Origin: Sinohyriopsis cumingii
Lineage: Eukaryota; Mollusca; Bivalvia; Unionida; Unionidae
Assembly: GCA_028554795.2 (NCBI GenBank)
Contig: CM068831.1
Span: 61,436,769 to 61,500,768, forward strand
Direction: 5' to 3'
DNA: 64,000 nt
The notes beneath the pieces are model-generated. The model was not told the origin of the DNA. It was given only the letters and a program-made list of their open reading frames with translations, and made no database searches. Positions 41,880 through 56,040 of the stretch are shown here, one piece after another (position 1 is the stretch's first letter; each line of letters begins with the position of its first letter). The position numbers and the translations under genes are program-made.

Positions 41880-44800
41880 ATGAGGGCTGTCCCAGTAAAA
41901 CATATACCCCCCGGGGGGAAGGCACTTTCAAATTCAACCAACCCACAACAGAAGCAATTAAAAAAAATGATGATCCACCATCAGATGTGTTTTAATCAAG
42001 AAACACTGCCCCCTACAGAAGTATGTTTTATTAACATAATTTCTGGCTATGGGTTAGTGGGCAGTAGAAGAGATTTTAATATTGGGTTGGGGACAGAAGC
42101 GATTTAAATGACAACTGGCTGGAGGTAATCTACTTAATTCTTATAAATCATATAATCTACTGCATATTTTTTCTTTGTATTCAGTCATTATAATCAGTCT
42201 TTTGTCCTTTTGTTTGTCTATCAGCCAAGTATGTCTCTGATACTGTGAAATCACAAATTTTCATGGTGGCTTATTATTTGTAGATTTAACATCCATGAAT
42301 ACAGATTTTATAATAGATATTTCTCTTCTAATACAGAAATCATGAATTTGTATCCTTACTAAACTTTGTGTTTCCTAAAGTGATCACTGTCTTGCTATTT
42401 TTCTTTGTTCTCAGGCATGCTGCTTTTGATTAGAACAATAGTTAAATCTTCTATTGCTTTAAATGTGTGGTCAGATCTATGATTCCTTGTTATTATTTTT
42501 TTCAGTAATGTTTTGATATACTTATATGATTTGTCAGAAAAAAAACTGATGCCTGTGGAAGTGATGTTGCAACATTTGTCTACTTTTACACTATACCATG
42601 TTTTGTAAGAACATCTTTTTCAGTTACCGATGTCTTACTTTTACAACTTTTTGCAAGACTAATATAAAGTTATAAAAAAAATATAGCAAGTCAAACATTT
42701 TTATATCATAAGTTCGATTTTAAAAAATGGATGAAAGCCAAGGAATCATTTTTCCTAGAGCACTCATAAAATCAATGTCATTGCAGTTAACTGTATTGTC
42801 AACAGCATCATCATCATCACTGATGGCCTAGTAGTAACATTCTGCACTATCAATCCAGTTGTCACAGGTTCTATCTCCCACTTCTAGTCTTTCATATGAG
42901 ACTTATACCTATGGCATCAGGGGCTTTCATGGCAGAGTGGTATAAGATGCTTGTTTTGTGATACAGATCTGGGGGGCTTCCATGGCAGTGGTACAAGATG
43001 CTTGTCATGTGATTACTTGCCTCCAATGTGTAAATGAGAATGTTGCCAGTTACTTGTGGAAGGTCAGTGGTTCTACATAAGTGGCGTTTGGTGTCTCAAA
43101 AGGACTTGGATTTTCTTCAGCAGTAAAACTGGCTGCCACATATAGATTCTCTTCATCTGAAAATGGTGTAAAGGCCATAATGATCTACTGAAACCCCGAG
43201 ATCTCATGTCTAAATGACTTCGGCTGTTGGAGATAAACGTCAAATCAACAGAGGCTCCATGTGCCCAAGTGTACTAAGGTGCTTGCTTTTACATCACTTG
43301 CACATCTCGCCAAGTGAGTTTGTGTCACAGATCAACCAATTTAGGTTGGTGGTCTTTCGGGGTTCTTCCTCCACTTAACATAATATTGTTAAAAAATATT
43401 TAAAAACACAAATCAAACCAAACTAAATCAACCAACTAATCCACTGTGGCAACAGCAGCAAAGGTACTAGTCAATCATTTTTGCCTCAGCTGTATGAGTT
43501 TATAACTTTTGACTCGAGTAATTTCTGTAGACCTTTGAATATCATCAACTATGCCTTTCTGACAGTTACCTTAAAGTCATCATCAGTTGGTACAAATGGA
43601 TTTTTCATGGTGAGCATACGAGATGGAAAAGTCTTGAGCAATCCTGCATCACACACTGCCGAAAAGTTTACATTTTAGCTGAATTAAAGCTTCTCTAACA
43701 GTGTCCATTGTTCCAGCTAGAACTGTTATTCAAGCTATATTCACCGATACCTGGAGATATGCGTCTGTAATAAATATTTGTAACAAAGTGTGAGAATGCA
43801 TCAATGTTTTTCAATGATGCATTTGAACTGAGCAACAACCACAATCACCAAACCAAGAAATAAAATTATTCACATCTCTCAGGCAGAAGTAGTGTATAAT
43901 CATAATCTGCCAAAAGATTTTTCAATTTTTAAATTTGCCAAATATTTTTCTAACCATACTGATTCAGTGGACATATCACCAGAATGGACAGAAACAGACC
44001 AGAAGGTTAAAATCGATTTGATACATCTGTTAAGTAGCTAAATTCATATTGGTTTAGTTTATTGTCTTCCTTTTGATGAAATTTCTTACTGAAGCTGAGA
44101 AAATAATGTTGTACACAAAAAACAGAGGCACACTTCTACTCATTGTTGTATTTATTATACTTCTCCATTCCAGCCTCTTCTTATGATCTTATCCCCCCAC
44201 ATACTGTGTCTTGTTTATGATATGTATCTAAATTTCTAAGTAGGACAAGCTCTCAAAAGATTGTTTTTACTAAAATCTTACTTTCATTATCAACCAATCA
44301 GGGACAGTCAAACCCAAATATACTCTATTTTATCTTCACTGATTTCTAGTATGCTACACGTTCTTTCACATCTGTAGTAATGCGAGTCCTTTAGCAACTC
44401 TCAATGGTTGCAAGCCTTTTTCGACCATGCTGCATGGACACACTGTAAAATAATGTTCAAGTAACAGAAATACCATGGGATAACCAGAGACCAATAAAAT
44501 CGAAGGATGCTGCCAGGATTTCAGGATGTACTCTAAGTTTTGTGTGTGTGTGATCTCCAATGAGGAAGTGGTGGTGGTGGGAATAGCCATTGTTAAATAT
44601 CTCCCTAACACTTAAATATCTGTCACTCTTTCTTATTGTTCCATTCTGTTACGGCTCTACTGAAATCAATATTCTCGAAGAGATGTCATCTCTAGTTGTA
44701 TACCAAGTATTACTGTGATGTCATTGGGCATGGTCATGTGGTTGTGGTGGCGTCTTGGTTGGGATGGCATACAGACCATAGACTTACTCCATATCTGACA

Positions 44801-46610
44801 GCTAATTATGATGTTGTCAAAAGAATTAGAAAATTTCTAGCACTTCAGTTGGACTCGGATACTTGATTCATAGTCAATGAACAGGTTCTAAAACTGATGT
44901 GTTTATTTTGGAGCTATGTTCCTCCATCACATTCAAGATTTGGATACACCAAAGGTGAAATTGGTACAGTTGCATCCTAAACTACTATTGTGGCTACTTC
45001 AAATGTTATTTAATGTGAGACTTTAATGCAAGAACTCGTAGCTTCAGTGATTTTTGGGTTAAAAAAATTAAATTCTTCTCAAACAACTCAATTTGGTGCA
45101 GATTGCATTGTTTTCCAAAGATAAAGTGAGAATTTTTGATGTGTAAAAATTGCGCAAGAAATGAACAACATCAGATCAGAAAATTACTACCACTGGGAAA
45201 ATACTGATTGGAATATACAGAAATAAAGATATAATTATTTAAGTAGAATGTGTGGTGACAATACAAGTGCTAGTTCTACAACTTTGTGCAAAATACATCT
45301 TGTACAACTATTCTGTTGTTTCTAACAACACTGTAATATGGCAATAATTTGTGTCCACTTTTTACTTTAGTCCCTTACTAATTAATAGTTTTAGATTTTA
45401 CAACACTAAGCACATTTTACCTTTTGACAATAACACATCATTACAAATAATTAGATTATAAGAAAATAGAAGTTACAATTTTATTAAAAGCACTGGTACC
45501 AGTAAGACTAAAGGAGATGGTAAAAAACAGAATCAGGATGAACAGATTAGTAGTGTAGCAAATAATCCATATATCAGAATGACATCAAGTATTTTTTCAT
45601 CAATTTCATCATCAGTTAATGATACTGCTTAAAAATGTATTGTACTAGATAATAGGCTTTTTTAGTTATCCATTTTGCAATACAAATACCAAATGATGGC
45701 TTGGAACTAAGTGCCAAAAAGTCTGCAGAAAATACCACCATGATCAAAATATACATAGGAAGAACTGAACACAAACAGGACAAATTTTATCCATCTTTCT
45801 TTGAGTTTACACAGATCAGTCAGTCTCTTATGTTTAATGTCATTTAATTTTTGCACATAGAGAGCATGTACATCATTTGGTCATACATCTGCATGACATA
45901 AAAGTTTGTCTTTTTATTTTTCTGTTGCTCAGTGGTTCTGCCAACTAGAGATCTACACACTTAATTATGTTGTGTGGGGATTCTTTGATGTTCCCTATGA
46001 GCATTAATCTGTTAATTGTTTCTGAATTTAGTATGATCCTAATCCTCTGTGTACGAATATTATTCTGTGCTGTGAACTCCTTTCATTGCCTGCTGTCTGA
46101 AACGCATTTGCATAACTAGCTTGAACAAGTTACTGTTCTTTATGGTTGTGCAATTTTCAACATCTCACATGTATGGTCCCATGTGTATTCTCTTGGATAT
46201 CTCTGTTCCAAAAAGAAAAGTTTTGAACCAGAGGTCTCGTTAGGATTTTAAAACTAAGAGTCCATGGCTCCCATTTTTGTAAAAATATGAGTCCACCTGG
46301 AAAAGTTGCAGTCCCCTCTCAGAAAACTATGCAAATTATAAGAACTGTTGGTTGCCATAGAGTTTAATTTCCACATTCTTGATAACACTGACATAGCTCT
46401 TGCTTGTCCATCACAGTGAGTCTGAATTTATTTCGATCCAAAGAAGGTCTTATTCAAAGCACTAAGCTAGGCATCACACACTTTCTTACACTTGGCTACT
46501 GTCCCTTCCATACTATCAGGTCTAGCAACTTAAGCACACTCCTGAATCTCACAATCTTCGTCAGTTTGCCGTTGAACCCCAAAATACTCATTGAAGTCTG
46601 TCTCAACATG
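41880..46610 (+). repeat. Duplicated segment B (forward copy)
   Basis: About 4.7 kb that matches, in reverse, 48030-54930 (B'). Landmarks checked: 42240 with 52900 and 54550; 43500 with 51680; 44380 with 50270; 45120 with 49540; 46580 with 48060. The similarity is high but with many small differences. Apart from a SINE-like unit at 42.8-43.4 kb, nothing in it is recognised. Confidence 0.85.
42815..43440 (+). mobile_element. SINE-like unit with tRNA-type boxes in segment B
   Basis: An A-box-like TGGCCTAGTAG and a B-box-like GGTTCTATCTC lie 40 bp apart. The body contains two copies of GGCTTYCATGGCAG...GTGGTA.AAGATGCTTG. Inverted copies are at about 51757-52352 and 53358-53968; these three come from the larger duplication, not from independent insertion. 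Confidence 0.5.
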
Positions 46611-46614
46611 TCAT

Positions 46615-47575
46615 GATTCCGAGGTCTCGTGCACTGCTTATTCCGTTACACTCGGAAATGAACACAATAATTAAAGCTAAAGTTGTTTATTTGATATACT
46701 GTTATAAATGACCACATGTACATCTCTGGGTATTTTTGCCTCTCAATTCAAGCACTGTAAATATCAGTAGATTTTCCCACGAAGCTGCCAGTCAAAGCCT
46801 TTGATCTTGCCGCTTAGCAATTGCAGCTTGTTCTTTTGATGTACTCTTATAATGGTGACGACGGGGGCTATCAACCACTAAATTCTGTCATTGTAAATAT
46901 CAGCACAGCTAACTGATCAACACATTTTCCCACTATGCAGGTGACTGAAGCAGGACTGGCAAGTCTTTGAATTTTACCGCCCACCTAAATAAAATAGTGG
47001 CGTCAAAATACGCGTGATTATAAGCGTCTCCGAGACCTCTGTCAGTTTCACTAATATGAACCCTGCCAAAGATTCACTTCCTTCAATCAGTGTTTTGCTG
47101 CCTCTTATGCCAGATTTTTCTCTTCCATAATGTTGTATTAGGGTTTTAAGTCCAACATTCCCATAGTCTGCTTGTTTAGACATGGGTATCTTGAATAAAT
47201 ATAACCGGCATATTGTCCATCCAATACGTACATCGGACTCGCACTCAACATCAATTTTGGGCTCAAAATCACACATTGGTATTTCCAGTGACATTTTTCC
47301 GATGTCCAATAGACCGATATACATGAAATTCATTGTCATCATAGCTATCACCATCCAGTATTTGCCGACCGCAAACGATTCTGAAGTCAAACCGTGTTGT
47401 GATTCAACCATTTTGGTTTCCTGTGTGGCCCTTATTGGAAACACGAATTTGTAAAACTTCACGATGAATATAAGGCTAAAAATCCATAAAATGCGTGTTC
47501 CAGGGCCAATGAACCAATTAAATTTAGTTTAACAGCCATTCATGTCGAACCGAAGTGTTCAGATATCTGGATGTC
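46615..47575 (-). repeat. Duplicated segment A' (inverted copy of A)
   Basis: Reverse complement of 40880-41875 with moderate divergence. Its orientation is opposite to A, and it lies before B' rather than after it, so the duplication is rearranged and not a simple palindrome. Confidence 0.8.
46974..47540 (-). pseudogene. Membrane protein gene remnant, inverted copy
   Basis: Open for 162 codons from KFYKFVFPIRATQETK. It continues KYWMVIAMMTMNFMYIG and CDFEPKIDVECES, then LKTLIQHYGREKSGIRGSK. It is longer and more open than the forward copy, so this may be the better-preserved one. The N-terminal hydrophobic anchor lies just upstream. Family not established. Confidence 0.4.
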
Positions 47576-47589
47576 GCATCAAGCGCCGT

Positions 47590-47795
47590 GAGACAGCTGC
47601 AGCAGCGCGAATTACGTCGCGAAATGCACTTTTAAAGTTAAAAGTTTAATAAAAATTGCATACTGCGCAAAGCATTTTTTTTTTATCCGCGACGTTGACG
47701 TAATTTGCTTGAACGCGTATCACTGCTTTAAAAGTACGCGAATTCGTACAAATTACGTGCATTCGCGTGCACTGGCATCATTTTCTGACCCAATG
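47590..47795. repeat. Possible MITE with CG-rich inverted ends
   Basis: The left end GCGCGAATTACGTCGCGAAA followed by TTTTAAAG resembles the reverse complement of the right end (CGTAATTTGTACGAATTCGCGTACTTTTAAAGC). About 200 bp, unusually CG-dinucleotide rich, and absent from the matching flank of segment A near 40.85 kb, as expected for an insertion. Confidence 0.4.
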
Positions 47796-48029
47796 TTTTA
47801 TTCACGTTAGATCGCTAGGAGGGGATTAGATGCGATTCTAAATATATATTCGTTTTTTTTTTATTCTTTCTGACAACCCCACCAGCGATTTCTAATTTTG
47901 TTAACACAACCCACAACAGAAGTGATTTTCCTAAACAACCATCCTCTGTCAGAATCAAAATAGTTCGAAACACAACCTCCTACAGAAGTTTTTTTGAAGC
48001 GCCGTCCCCCGGGGGGGGGGGGAGTATAT

Positions 48030-51000
48030 GTTTTACTGGAACAGCCCAGAGTATTTTGGGGTTCAAAGGCAAACTGACGAAGATTGTAACGAGGTTCAGG
48101 AGAGTGCTCAAGCTGCTAGAACTGACAGTTTGGATGGGACAGTAGCCAAGTGTAAGAAAGTGTGTGATGCCTAGCTTAGTGCCTTGAATAAGACCTTCCT
48201 TGGATCGAAAAAATTCAGACTCACTCTGACGGACAAAGAAGAGCTATGTCAGTTTTATAAAGAATGTAGAAATTAAACTCAATGGCAAACAATAGTTCTT
48301 ATAATTTGCAAAGTTTTCTGGGAGGGGACTGGAACTTTTGCTGGTGGGACTCCTATTTTTACCAAAATGGGTGTCCTGGACTCCTAGTTTTAAAATCCTA
48401 GAGAGATCTCTGGAAAATTTTTGTTTTTGGAACAGAGATATCCAAGACAGAATACCCATGGGGCCATACCTGTGAAATGTTGAAAATTGCACAACCGTAA
48501 ATAACAGTAACTTGTTCAAGCTAGTTATGCATATGCGTTTCAGACAGCAGGTAATGAAAGGAGTTCACAGCACAGAATAATATTCGTACACAGAGGAGGA
48601 GGATCATATTAAATTCAGAAACAATTAACAGATTAATGCTCATAGGGAACATCAGAGAATCCACATACAACATAATTATGTGTGTGTAGATCTCTAGTTG
48701 GCAGAACCACTATGGCAACAAAAACGTAACAAGACGAATTTTCATATCATGCAGATGTATTACCAAATGAAGTACATGCTCTGTACAGGCAAAAATTAAA
48801 TGGCATTAAACATAAGAGACTGACTGATCTGTGTAAACTCAAAGCAAGATGGATAAAATTTGTCCTGTTTGTGTTCAGTTCTTCCTATTTGTATTTTGAT
48901 CATGGTGATATTTTCTGCAGACCTTTTGGCACTTAGTTCCAAGCCATCATTTGGTATTTTTATTACAAACTGGATTACTATTATCTAGTATACAACATTT
49001 TTAAGCAGTGTCATTAACTGATCATGAAACCGATGACAAAATATTTGATGTCATTCTGATATATGGATTTTTTTACTACACTGTTCATCATGATTCTTTT
49101 TTACCATCTCCTTTAGTTTTACTGATACCAGTACTTTTAATAAAATTGTAACTTCTATTTTCTTGCAATCTAAATATTTGTAATCATGTATTATTGTCAA
49201 AAGGTAAAATGTGCTTTTTTTGTTGTAAAATCTAAAACTATTAATTAGCAAGGGACTAAAGTAAAAAGTTGGTCAACTTTATGTGTAGAAATTATTGCCA
49301 TATTACAGTGTTAGAAACAGAATAGTTGTACAAGATGTAATTTGAAAAGTTGTAGAACCAGCACTTGTACTGTCACCACATATTCCATTTAAATAATAAT
49401 ATAATTATTTCTGCATATTCCTATCAGTATTTTCCCAGTGGTAATAATTTTCTGATCTGATGTTGTTCGTTTCTTGTGCAATACATATCAAGAATTCTCA
49501 AAGTATCATTAAAAAAAAAAAAATGTAATCTGCACCAAACTGAGTATTTGAGAAGAAATTCATTTTTTAAACCCAGAAATCACTGAAGCTATGAATTCTG
49601 GCATTAAAGTTTCACATTAAATAACATTTGAAGTAGCCATGAAAGTAAATTTAGGATGCATCTGTACTACTTTCACTTTTGGTATATTCAAAGATCGAAT
49701 TGATGGAGGAACATGGCTCCAAAATAAACACATCAAGTTTAGAACCTGTTCACTGACTATGAACCAAATATATAATCCGAATCCAAATGAATTGTTAGAA
49801 AAATTTTAATTCTTCTGATAGCATCGTAATTAGCTGTCAAATATGAAGTAAGCCTATGGTCTTTCTGCCATCCCAACCAAGACCCCACCACAACCACATG
49901 ACCTTGCCCAATGACATCACAGTAATAGTCACTATACAACAAGAGATGACATCTCTGAGTATTTTGATTTCAGTAGAGCCTTAACAGAGTGGAACAGTAA
50001 GAAAGAGTGACAGATATTTAAGTATTAGGGAGATACTTAACAATGGCTATTTCTCTTGCTGGGAGATATTTAACAATGGCTATTCCTCCTGCCACCACTC
50101 CCTCATTGGAGATCACACACACACAAAACTTAAAGCAAATCCTGAAATCCTGGCAGCATCCCTGCAGGGGAGATAACTTGACTATCTTAATTGATTTTAT
50201 TAGTCCTTGGCTATCCGATGGTATTTCTGTTGCGTGAACATTATCTTACAATGTGTCCAGTCAGCATGGTCGAAAAAGGCTTACAACCATTGAGAGTTGC
50301 TGAAGGACTCACTACAGATATGAAAGAATGAGAACCATACTATAAATCAGTGAAGATAAAATAGAGTATATATGGGTTTGACTGTCAATGATTGGTTGAT
50401 AATGAAAGTAAGATTTTAGTACAAAGAATCTTTTGAGAGCTTGTTCTACTTGTAACTGAAAAAAGTGAGGGACAATGTTTTATTAACATAATTTCCATCC
50501 CTTTACAGACCCGAGTTTGGAAGACTCATTCCTGAAATCAGCAGCTGACTCTTTGGTGCAGTATTGAATGCAGCCATTTCAAGTTTGTGTAGGTCCAGAA
50601 AATAGTGCAGCTGTTATGGTTTTCTTTTCACAAAATCTGTCATCATAGATGTGTCTATATTGATATAAATTTGATTATGAGCACTCAAAATTTTAAGTTA
50701 TTGAATTTTAATGTCATGGTGTTTGCACAGATTTACAGTGGGAATTGAATTAGTACAGTGAGTCCTGAATTCTTGAGTTTTTTGCAGAAATATGGAATCC
50801 AAGCAGAATACATCCAGAAATATAGAAGTTTTCAATCTTGGATTTAGTCTCCCCATTGCATTTCACACTGATATGCATATTCACAGTTAGTATAGTTGTA
50901 AGAAAAGTAAGTGACAAATTTACATACATATCATAAACAAGACAAACAGTATGTGGGGGGACAAGATCATAAGAACAGGCTGGAATGGAGAAGTATAATA

Positions 51001-54000
51001 AAACAATAATAAGTAGAAGTGTGCCTCTTTTTTATGTGTGCAACATTATTTTCTCAGCTTTAGAAAGAAATTACATCAAAGGGAAGACAATAATGGGTGT
51101 ACAGTTAACTAAACAAATGTGAATTTAGCTACATAAAAGATGTATCAAATCGATTTTAACTTTCCGGTTATATCTGGTCTGTTTCTGTCCATTCTGGTGA
51201 TTATGTCCACTGAATCAGTATGGTTGGAAAAAAAATTGGCAGATTATAATTACCAGTATACACTGTACTTCTGCCTGAGAATGTGAATAATTTTATTTAT
51301 TGGTTTCTTGATTCTGGTTGTTGCTCAATTTAAATGTATCACTGAAAAAACATTGATGCATTCTCACACTTTGTTACAAATATTTATTCCAGATGCATAT
51401 CTCCAGATATTGGTGAATATAGTTTGAATAAGTTATAACAGTTCTAGTTGGAATAATGGTCATTGTTAGAGAAACTATAAGTGAGCTAAAATGTAAACTT
51501 TTGGCAGTGTGTAGTGCAGGATTGCTTAAGACTTCTCCAGCTCATATGCTCACCATGAAAAATCCATTTGTACCAGCTGATGATGACTTTTTAGTAACTG
51601 TCAGAAAGGCATAATTCATAGATGATATTCAAAGGTCTGCAAAAATTACTAGAGTCAAAATTTATAAACTCATACAGCTGTGGCAAAAATGATGGTCCAG
51701 TACCTTTGCTGTTGTTACCACAGTGGATTAGTTGGTTGATTTCTTTGGGTCTGTTGTTGTTGTGTTTTCTTTTTTGGGGGGGCAACAATATATTAGGTGG
51801 AAGAAGAACCCCAAAGACCACCAATCCAAACTGGTTGATTTGTGACAAAAACTCTGAGATGTGCAAGTGATGTAAAAGCAAGCACCTTAGTACACTTGGG
51901 CACATGAAGCCTCTGTTGATTTGACGTTTATCTCCAACAGCCGAAGTCATTTAGACATGAGATCTCAAGTTTCGGTAGATCATTATGGCCTTTACACCAT
52001 TTTCAAATGAAGACTATATATGGCAGCCAGTTTTACTGCTGAAGAAAATCCAAGTCTTTTTGAGACACCAAACACCACTTTTGTAGAACCACTGACCTTC
52101 CACAAGTAACTGGCAACATTCTCATTTACACATTGGAGGCAAGTAATCACATGACAAGCATTTTGTACCACTGCCATGGAAGCCCCTCAGATCTGTATCA
52201 CAAGACAAGCATCTTATACCACTCTGCCATGAAAGCCCCTCAGACCATAGGTACAAGTCTCATATGAAAGACTAGAAGTGGGAGATAGAACCTGTGACAA
52301 CTGGACTGAAAGTGCAGAATGTTACTGCTAGGCCATCAGTGATGATGATGATGCTGTTGACAATACAGTTAACTGCAATGACATTGTTTCTGACGAGTAC
52401 TCTGGGAAAAATGATTCCTTGACTTTCATCCATTTTTTAAAGTCTAATTAATGATATAAAAATGTCTGACTTGCTATATTTCTTTTGTTTTTTTAAACTT
52501 TATATTAGTTATGCAACAAGCATAAAAATAAGTCATCGGTAACTGAAATATATGTCCTTACAAGAAATGATATAGTGTAAAAGTAGGCAGAAATAATGCA
52601 ACATCACTTCCACAGGCATTAATGGTTTTTTTTTTCTGACAAATCATGTATTATAAGCTGACCAAAACATTTATTGAAAAACAATAATAACAAGGAATCA
52701 TAGCATCTGACCACACATTCAAAGCAATACAAAGCAATACAAGATTTAACTATTATTTTTAATCAAAAGCAGCATGCCTGAGAACAAAGAAAAATAGCAA
52801 AACATGGTGATCACTTTAGTAAACACACAGTTTAGTAAGGATACAAATTCATGATGTCTGTATTAGAAAAGAATTCCCTATGATAAAATCTGTATTCATG
52901 GATGTTCAATTAGTAGATATTAAGGTTCTGTTCTTGGTTTGTTGATTCTGGTTGTTGCTAAGTTCAAATGCATCATTGAAAATCATTGATGCATTCTCAT
53001 ACTTAGTTAAAAATATTTATTACAGATGTATATCTCCAGATATTGGTGAATATAGCTTGAATAAGTTATAACAGAGGACATTGTTAGAGAAACTTTAAGT
53101 GAGCTAAAATGTAAACTTTTTGGCAGCGCATGATGCAGGATTGCTTAAGACTTCTCATATGTTCACCATGAAAAGTCCATTTGTACAAACTGATGATGAC
53201 TTTTTGGTAACTGTCAGAAAGGCATAACTGATGATATCCTAAGGTCTACAAAAATTACTAGAGGCAAAATTTATAAACTCATATAGCTGTGGCAGAAATG
53301 ATGGACTAGTATCTTTGCTGCTGTTGCCACAGTTGATTAGTTGGTTGATTTAGTTTGGCTTTTTTGGGGGGGGGGAGTTAACAATATATTGGGTGGAGGA
53401 AGAACCCAGAAAGACCACCAAACCATATTGGTTGTTCTGTGAAAAGAAAACCACTCTGTGAGATGTGCAAGTGATGTAAAAGCAAGCACCTTAGTACACT
53501 AGGGAACATCGAGTCTCTGTTTTTTTGATGTTATCTCCAACAGCCGAAGTCATTTAGACATGAGATCTCGGGTTTCGGTAGATCATTATGGCCTTTACAC
53601 CATTTTCAGATGAAAAGAATCTATATATGGCAGCCAGTTTTAATGTTGAAGAAAATCCAAGTCCTTTTGAGACACCAAACACCACTTATGTAGAACCACT
53701 GACCTTCCACAAGTAACTGGCAACATTCTCATTTACACATATTTGGAGGCAAGTAATCACATGACAAGCATTTTGTACCACTGCCATGGAAGCCCCTCAG
53801 ATCTGTATAATCACAAGACAAGCATCTTATACCACTCTGCCATGAAAGCCCCTCAGGCCATAGGTATAAGTCTCATATGAAAGACTCGAAGTGGGAGATA
53901 GAACCTGTGACAACTGGATTGAAAGTGCAGAATGTTACTGTTAGGCCATCAATGATGATGACGATGCTGTTGACAATACAGTTAACTGCAATGACATTGA

Positions 54001-54930
54001 TTTTATGAGTACTCTGGGGAAAATTATTCCATGACTTTCATCCGTTTTTAAAAATCTAATGATATAAAAATCTTTGACTTGCTATATTTCTTTTGTTTTT
54101 TTAAACTTTATATTAATCTTGCAACAAGCATAAAAATAAGACATCGGTAACTGAATTATATGTTCTTACAAGAAATGATATAGTGTAAAACTAGGCAGAA
54201 ATAATGCAACATCACTTCAACAGGCATTAATGGGTTTTTTTCTTCTGACAAATCATGAAGTATAAGATTACCAAAACATTTACTGAAAAACAATAACAAG
54301 GAATCTTAGCATCTGACCATACAGTTAAAGTAATACAAGATTTAACTATTATTCTAATCAAAAGCAGCATGCCTGAGAACAAAGAAATATAGTAAAATAG
54401 TGATCACTTTAGTAAACACACAATTTAGTAAGGATACAAATTCACAATTTCTGTATTAGAAATCCCTATTATAAAATCTATATTCATGGACGTTTAATTA
54501 GTAGGTATTAAGAAACTGATCAGTGACATATACAAATAATAAGCCACCAAGAAAATTTGTGATTTCACAGTATCAGAGACATACATGGCTGACAGACAAA
54601 CAAACAAAAAGGCAAAAGATTGATTATAATGAATGAATAAAAATAAAAATATGCAGTAGTTTATATGATCTATAAGAATTCAGCAGATTACCTCCAGCCA
54701 GCTGTCATTTAAATTGCTTCTGTCCCCAACCCAATATTAAAATCGCTTCTACCACCCACTAACCCACAGCCAGAAATTATGTTTAAAAAATATGCTGCTG
54801 CAGGGGGCAGTGTTTTTCGATTAAAACATATCTGATGGTGGATCATAATTTTTTAAAATTGCTTCTGTTGTGGGTTGGTTGAATTTGAAAGCGCCTTCCC
54901 CCTGAGGGGTATATGTTTTACTGGAACAGC
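48030..54930 (-). repeat. Duplicated segment B' (inverted copy of B, enlarged)
   Basis: Reverse complement of 41880-46610. It is about 2.2 kb longer because of a 1.63-kb tandem duplication (51302-54511) and an extra 460-bp block (about 50470-50930) absent from B. Confidence 0.85.
51302..54511. repeat. 1.63-kb tandem duplication within B'
   Basis: The unit starting GGTTTCTTGATTCTGG at 51302 recurs as GGTTTGTTGATTCTGG at 52936. The two units (51302-52922, 52936-54511) remain collinear to the end, including a SINE-like unit in each. Segment B has a single copy, so the duplication came after the inverted duplication. Confidence 0.85.
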
Positions 54931-55791
54931 TCTCACAGAAAAGAGATGCAGTATACACATCATGGATTTTGGGTTGTCCACTCTATCTACAGTCATGGAA
55001 AAAGGAAATGAAACTAAACTTAACTTGGAGTTCACTACATTGAGTGGTACCCACTCCATATCACGAGACTCAATCACAGATTTGAATAAAGCCTGCTGTT
55101 GATTGTATTGCTCCTGCCATGGAAGTTCACACATTAAGCAAGGAGATCTCGGGCATCACAAAAGTAACAACATTACCATATGCCAATTTCACATCTGTAC
55201 AAAACTATAGTAGCATTGCTTGTAGTATTTATCAGTGGCCTACCTAGGCATTTGAACAGATATATGTACCTAAATTAAAATTGTGAAAATATCTGGTTTT
55301 AAATTTCTTGGATATCCTTCCACCCATTGACAATGACTGCACACATGTACATCAGAAAATGAACAAAGCCATTTATCTACAAACATAAGCCTGTTTTAAA
55401 ATCTATGTTAAGTTCTGCATCAACTACTATTTCTATGCTCTTTCTCAAATTATTTTTCACAAAAATGTTCAACTGATTCTTTTTAATGTTCATACTATTT
55501 CCAAGATCAATTTATAACAAATTTTAGAAAACATTAAAATAAATACAACTATACCCCACCAAAAGCCCACAAAAAGAGCCTCATCTTATGACAAATGTGT
55601 AAGAGATTCATATATTAAGAGACTATTATTGCCTTTATCATTTAAACAAGATCTGCAACAAGATTTTATAAGCGCACAATGTATTTAAACAATTTGCCAA
55701 AACTGAACAGAAATCATCCTTTTAATCTAAAGCAACAAATATTCAACATATTTTAATACTTAAAATAGATTTCAAACTACAAACAAAAATA
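54931..55791. other. Non-coding stretch
   Basis: No gene recognised. A minus-strand open stretch at 54853-55134 starts inside B' and has no known motif. Confidence 0.35.
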
Positions 55792-56040
55792 GGGGCCCTG
55801 GATGGCTGAGTTGTCTATAGCACTCACCTCTACTAATCATTGCCTCACCTCTGTCCGCATGGGTTTGAGTCTCAAGTCTGGCCAATGTAGTTATGTGAGA
55901 AAGCTTGCCGGTAGCTTCTCATGGGTTGGTGGTTCATACAGGGCTTTTCCTGGGTTCTTCCTCCACCAGTTAGACTGGCCAACATGCACAGCATAGTGTG
56001 TGCTGATAAATAGTGTTAACCCCATAACAAAAGCAACAAC
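55792..56040 (+). mobile_element. tRNA-derived SINE, copy C
   Basis: Starts GGGGCCCTGGATGGCTGAG with tRNA-like boxes, B-like GGGTTTGAGTCTC, body matching copies A, B and D, and an AC/CAA-rich 3' end. More diverged than the others; no clear target-site duplication found. Confidence 0.75.

Noticed and set aside
50500-50580. Plus-strand exon after TTTACAG in the extra block of B'
   Set aside because: Short, soon closed, no recognisable protein, and opposite to the IAP gene; evidence too thin.
40880-54930. A clean palindrome or fold-back giant element
   Set aside because: The order A-B-A'-B' is not that of a palindrome, and the arms differ by a tandem duplication and an extra block.
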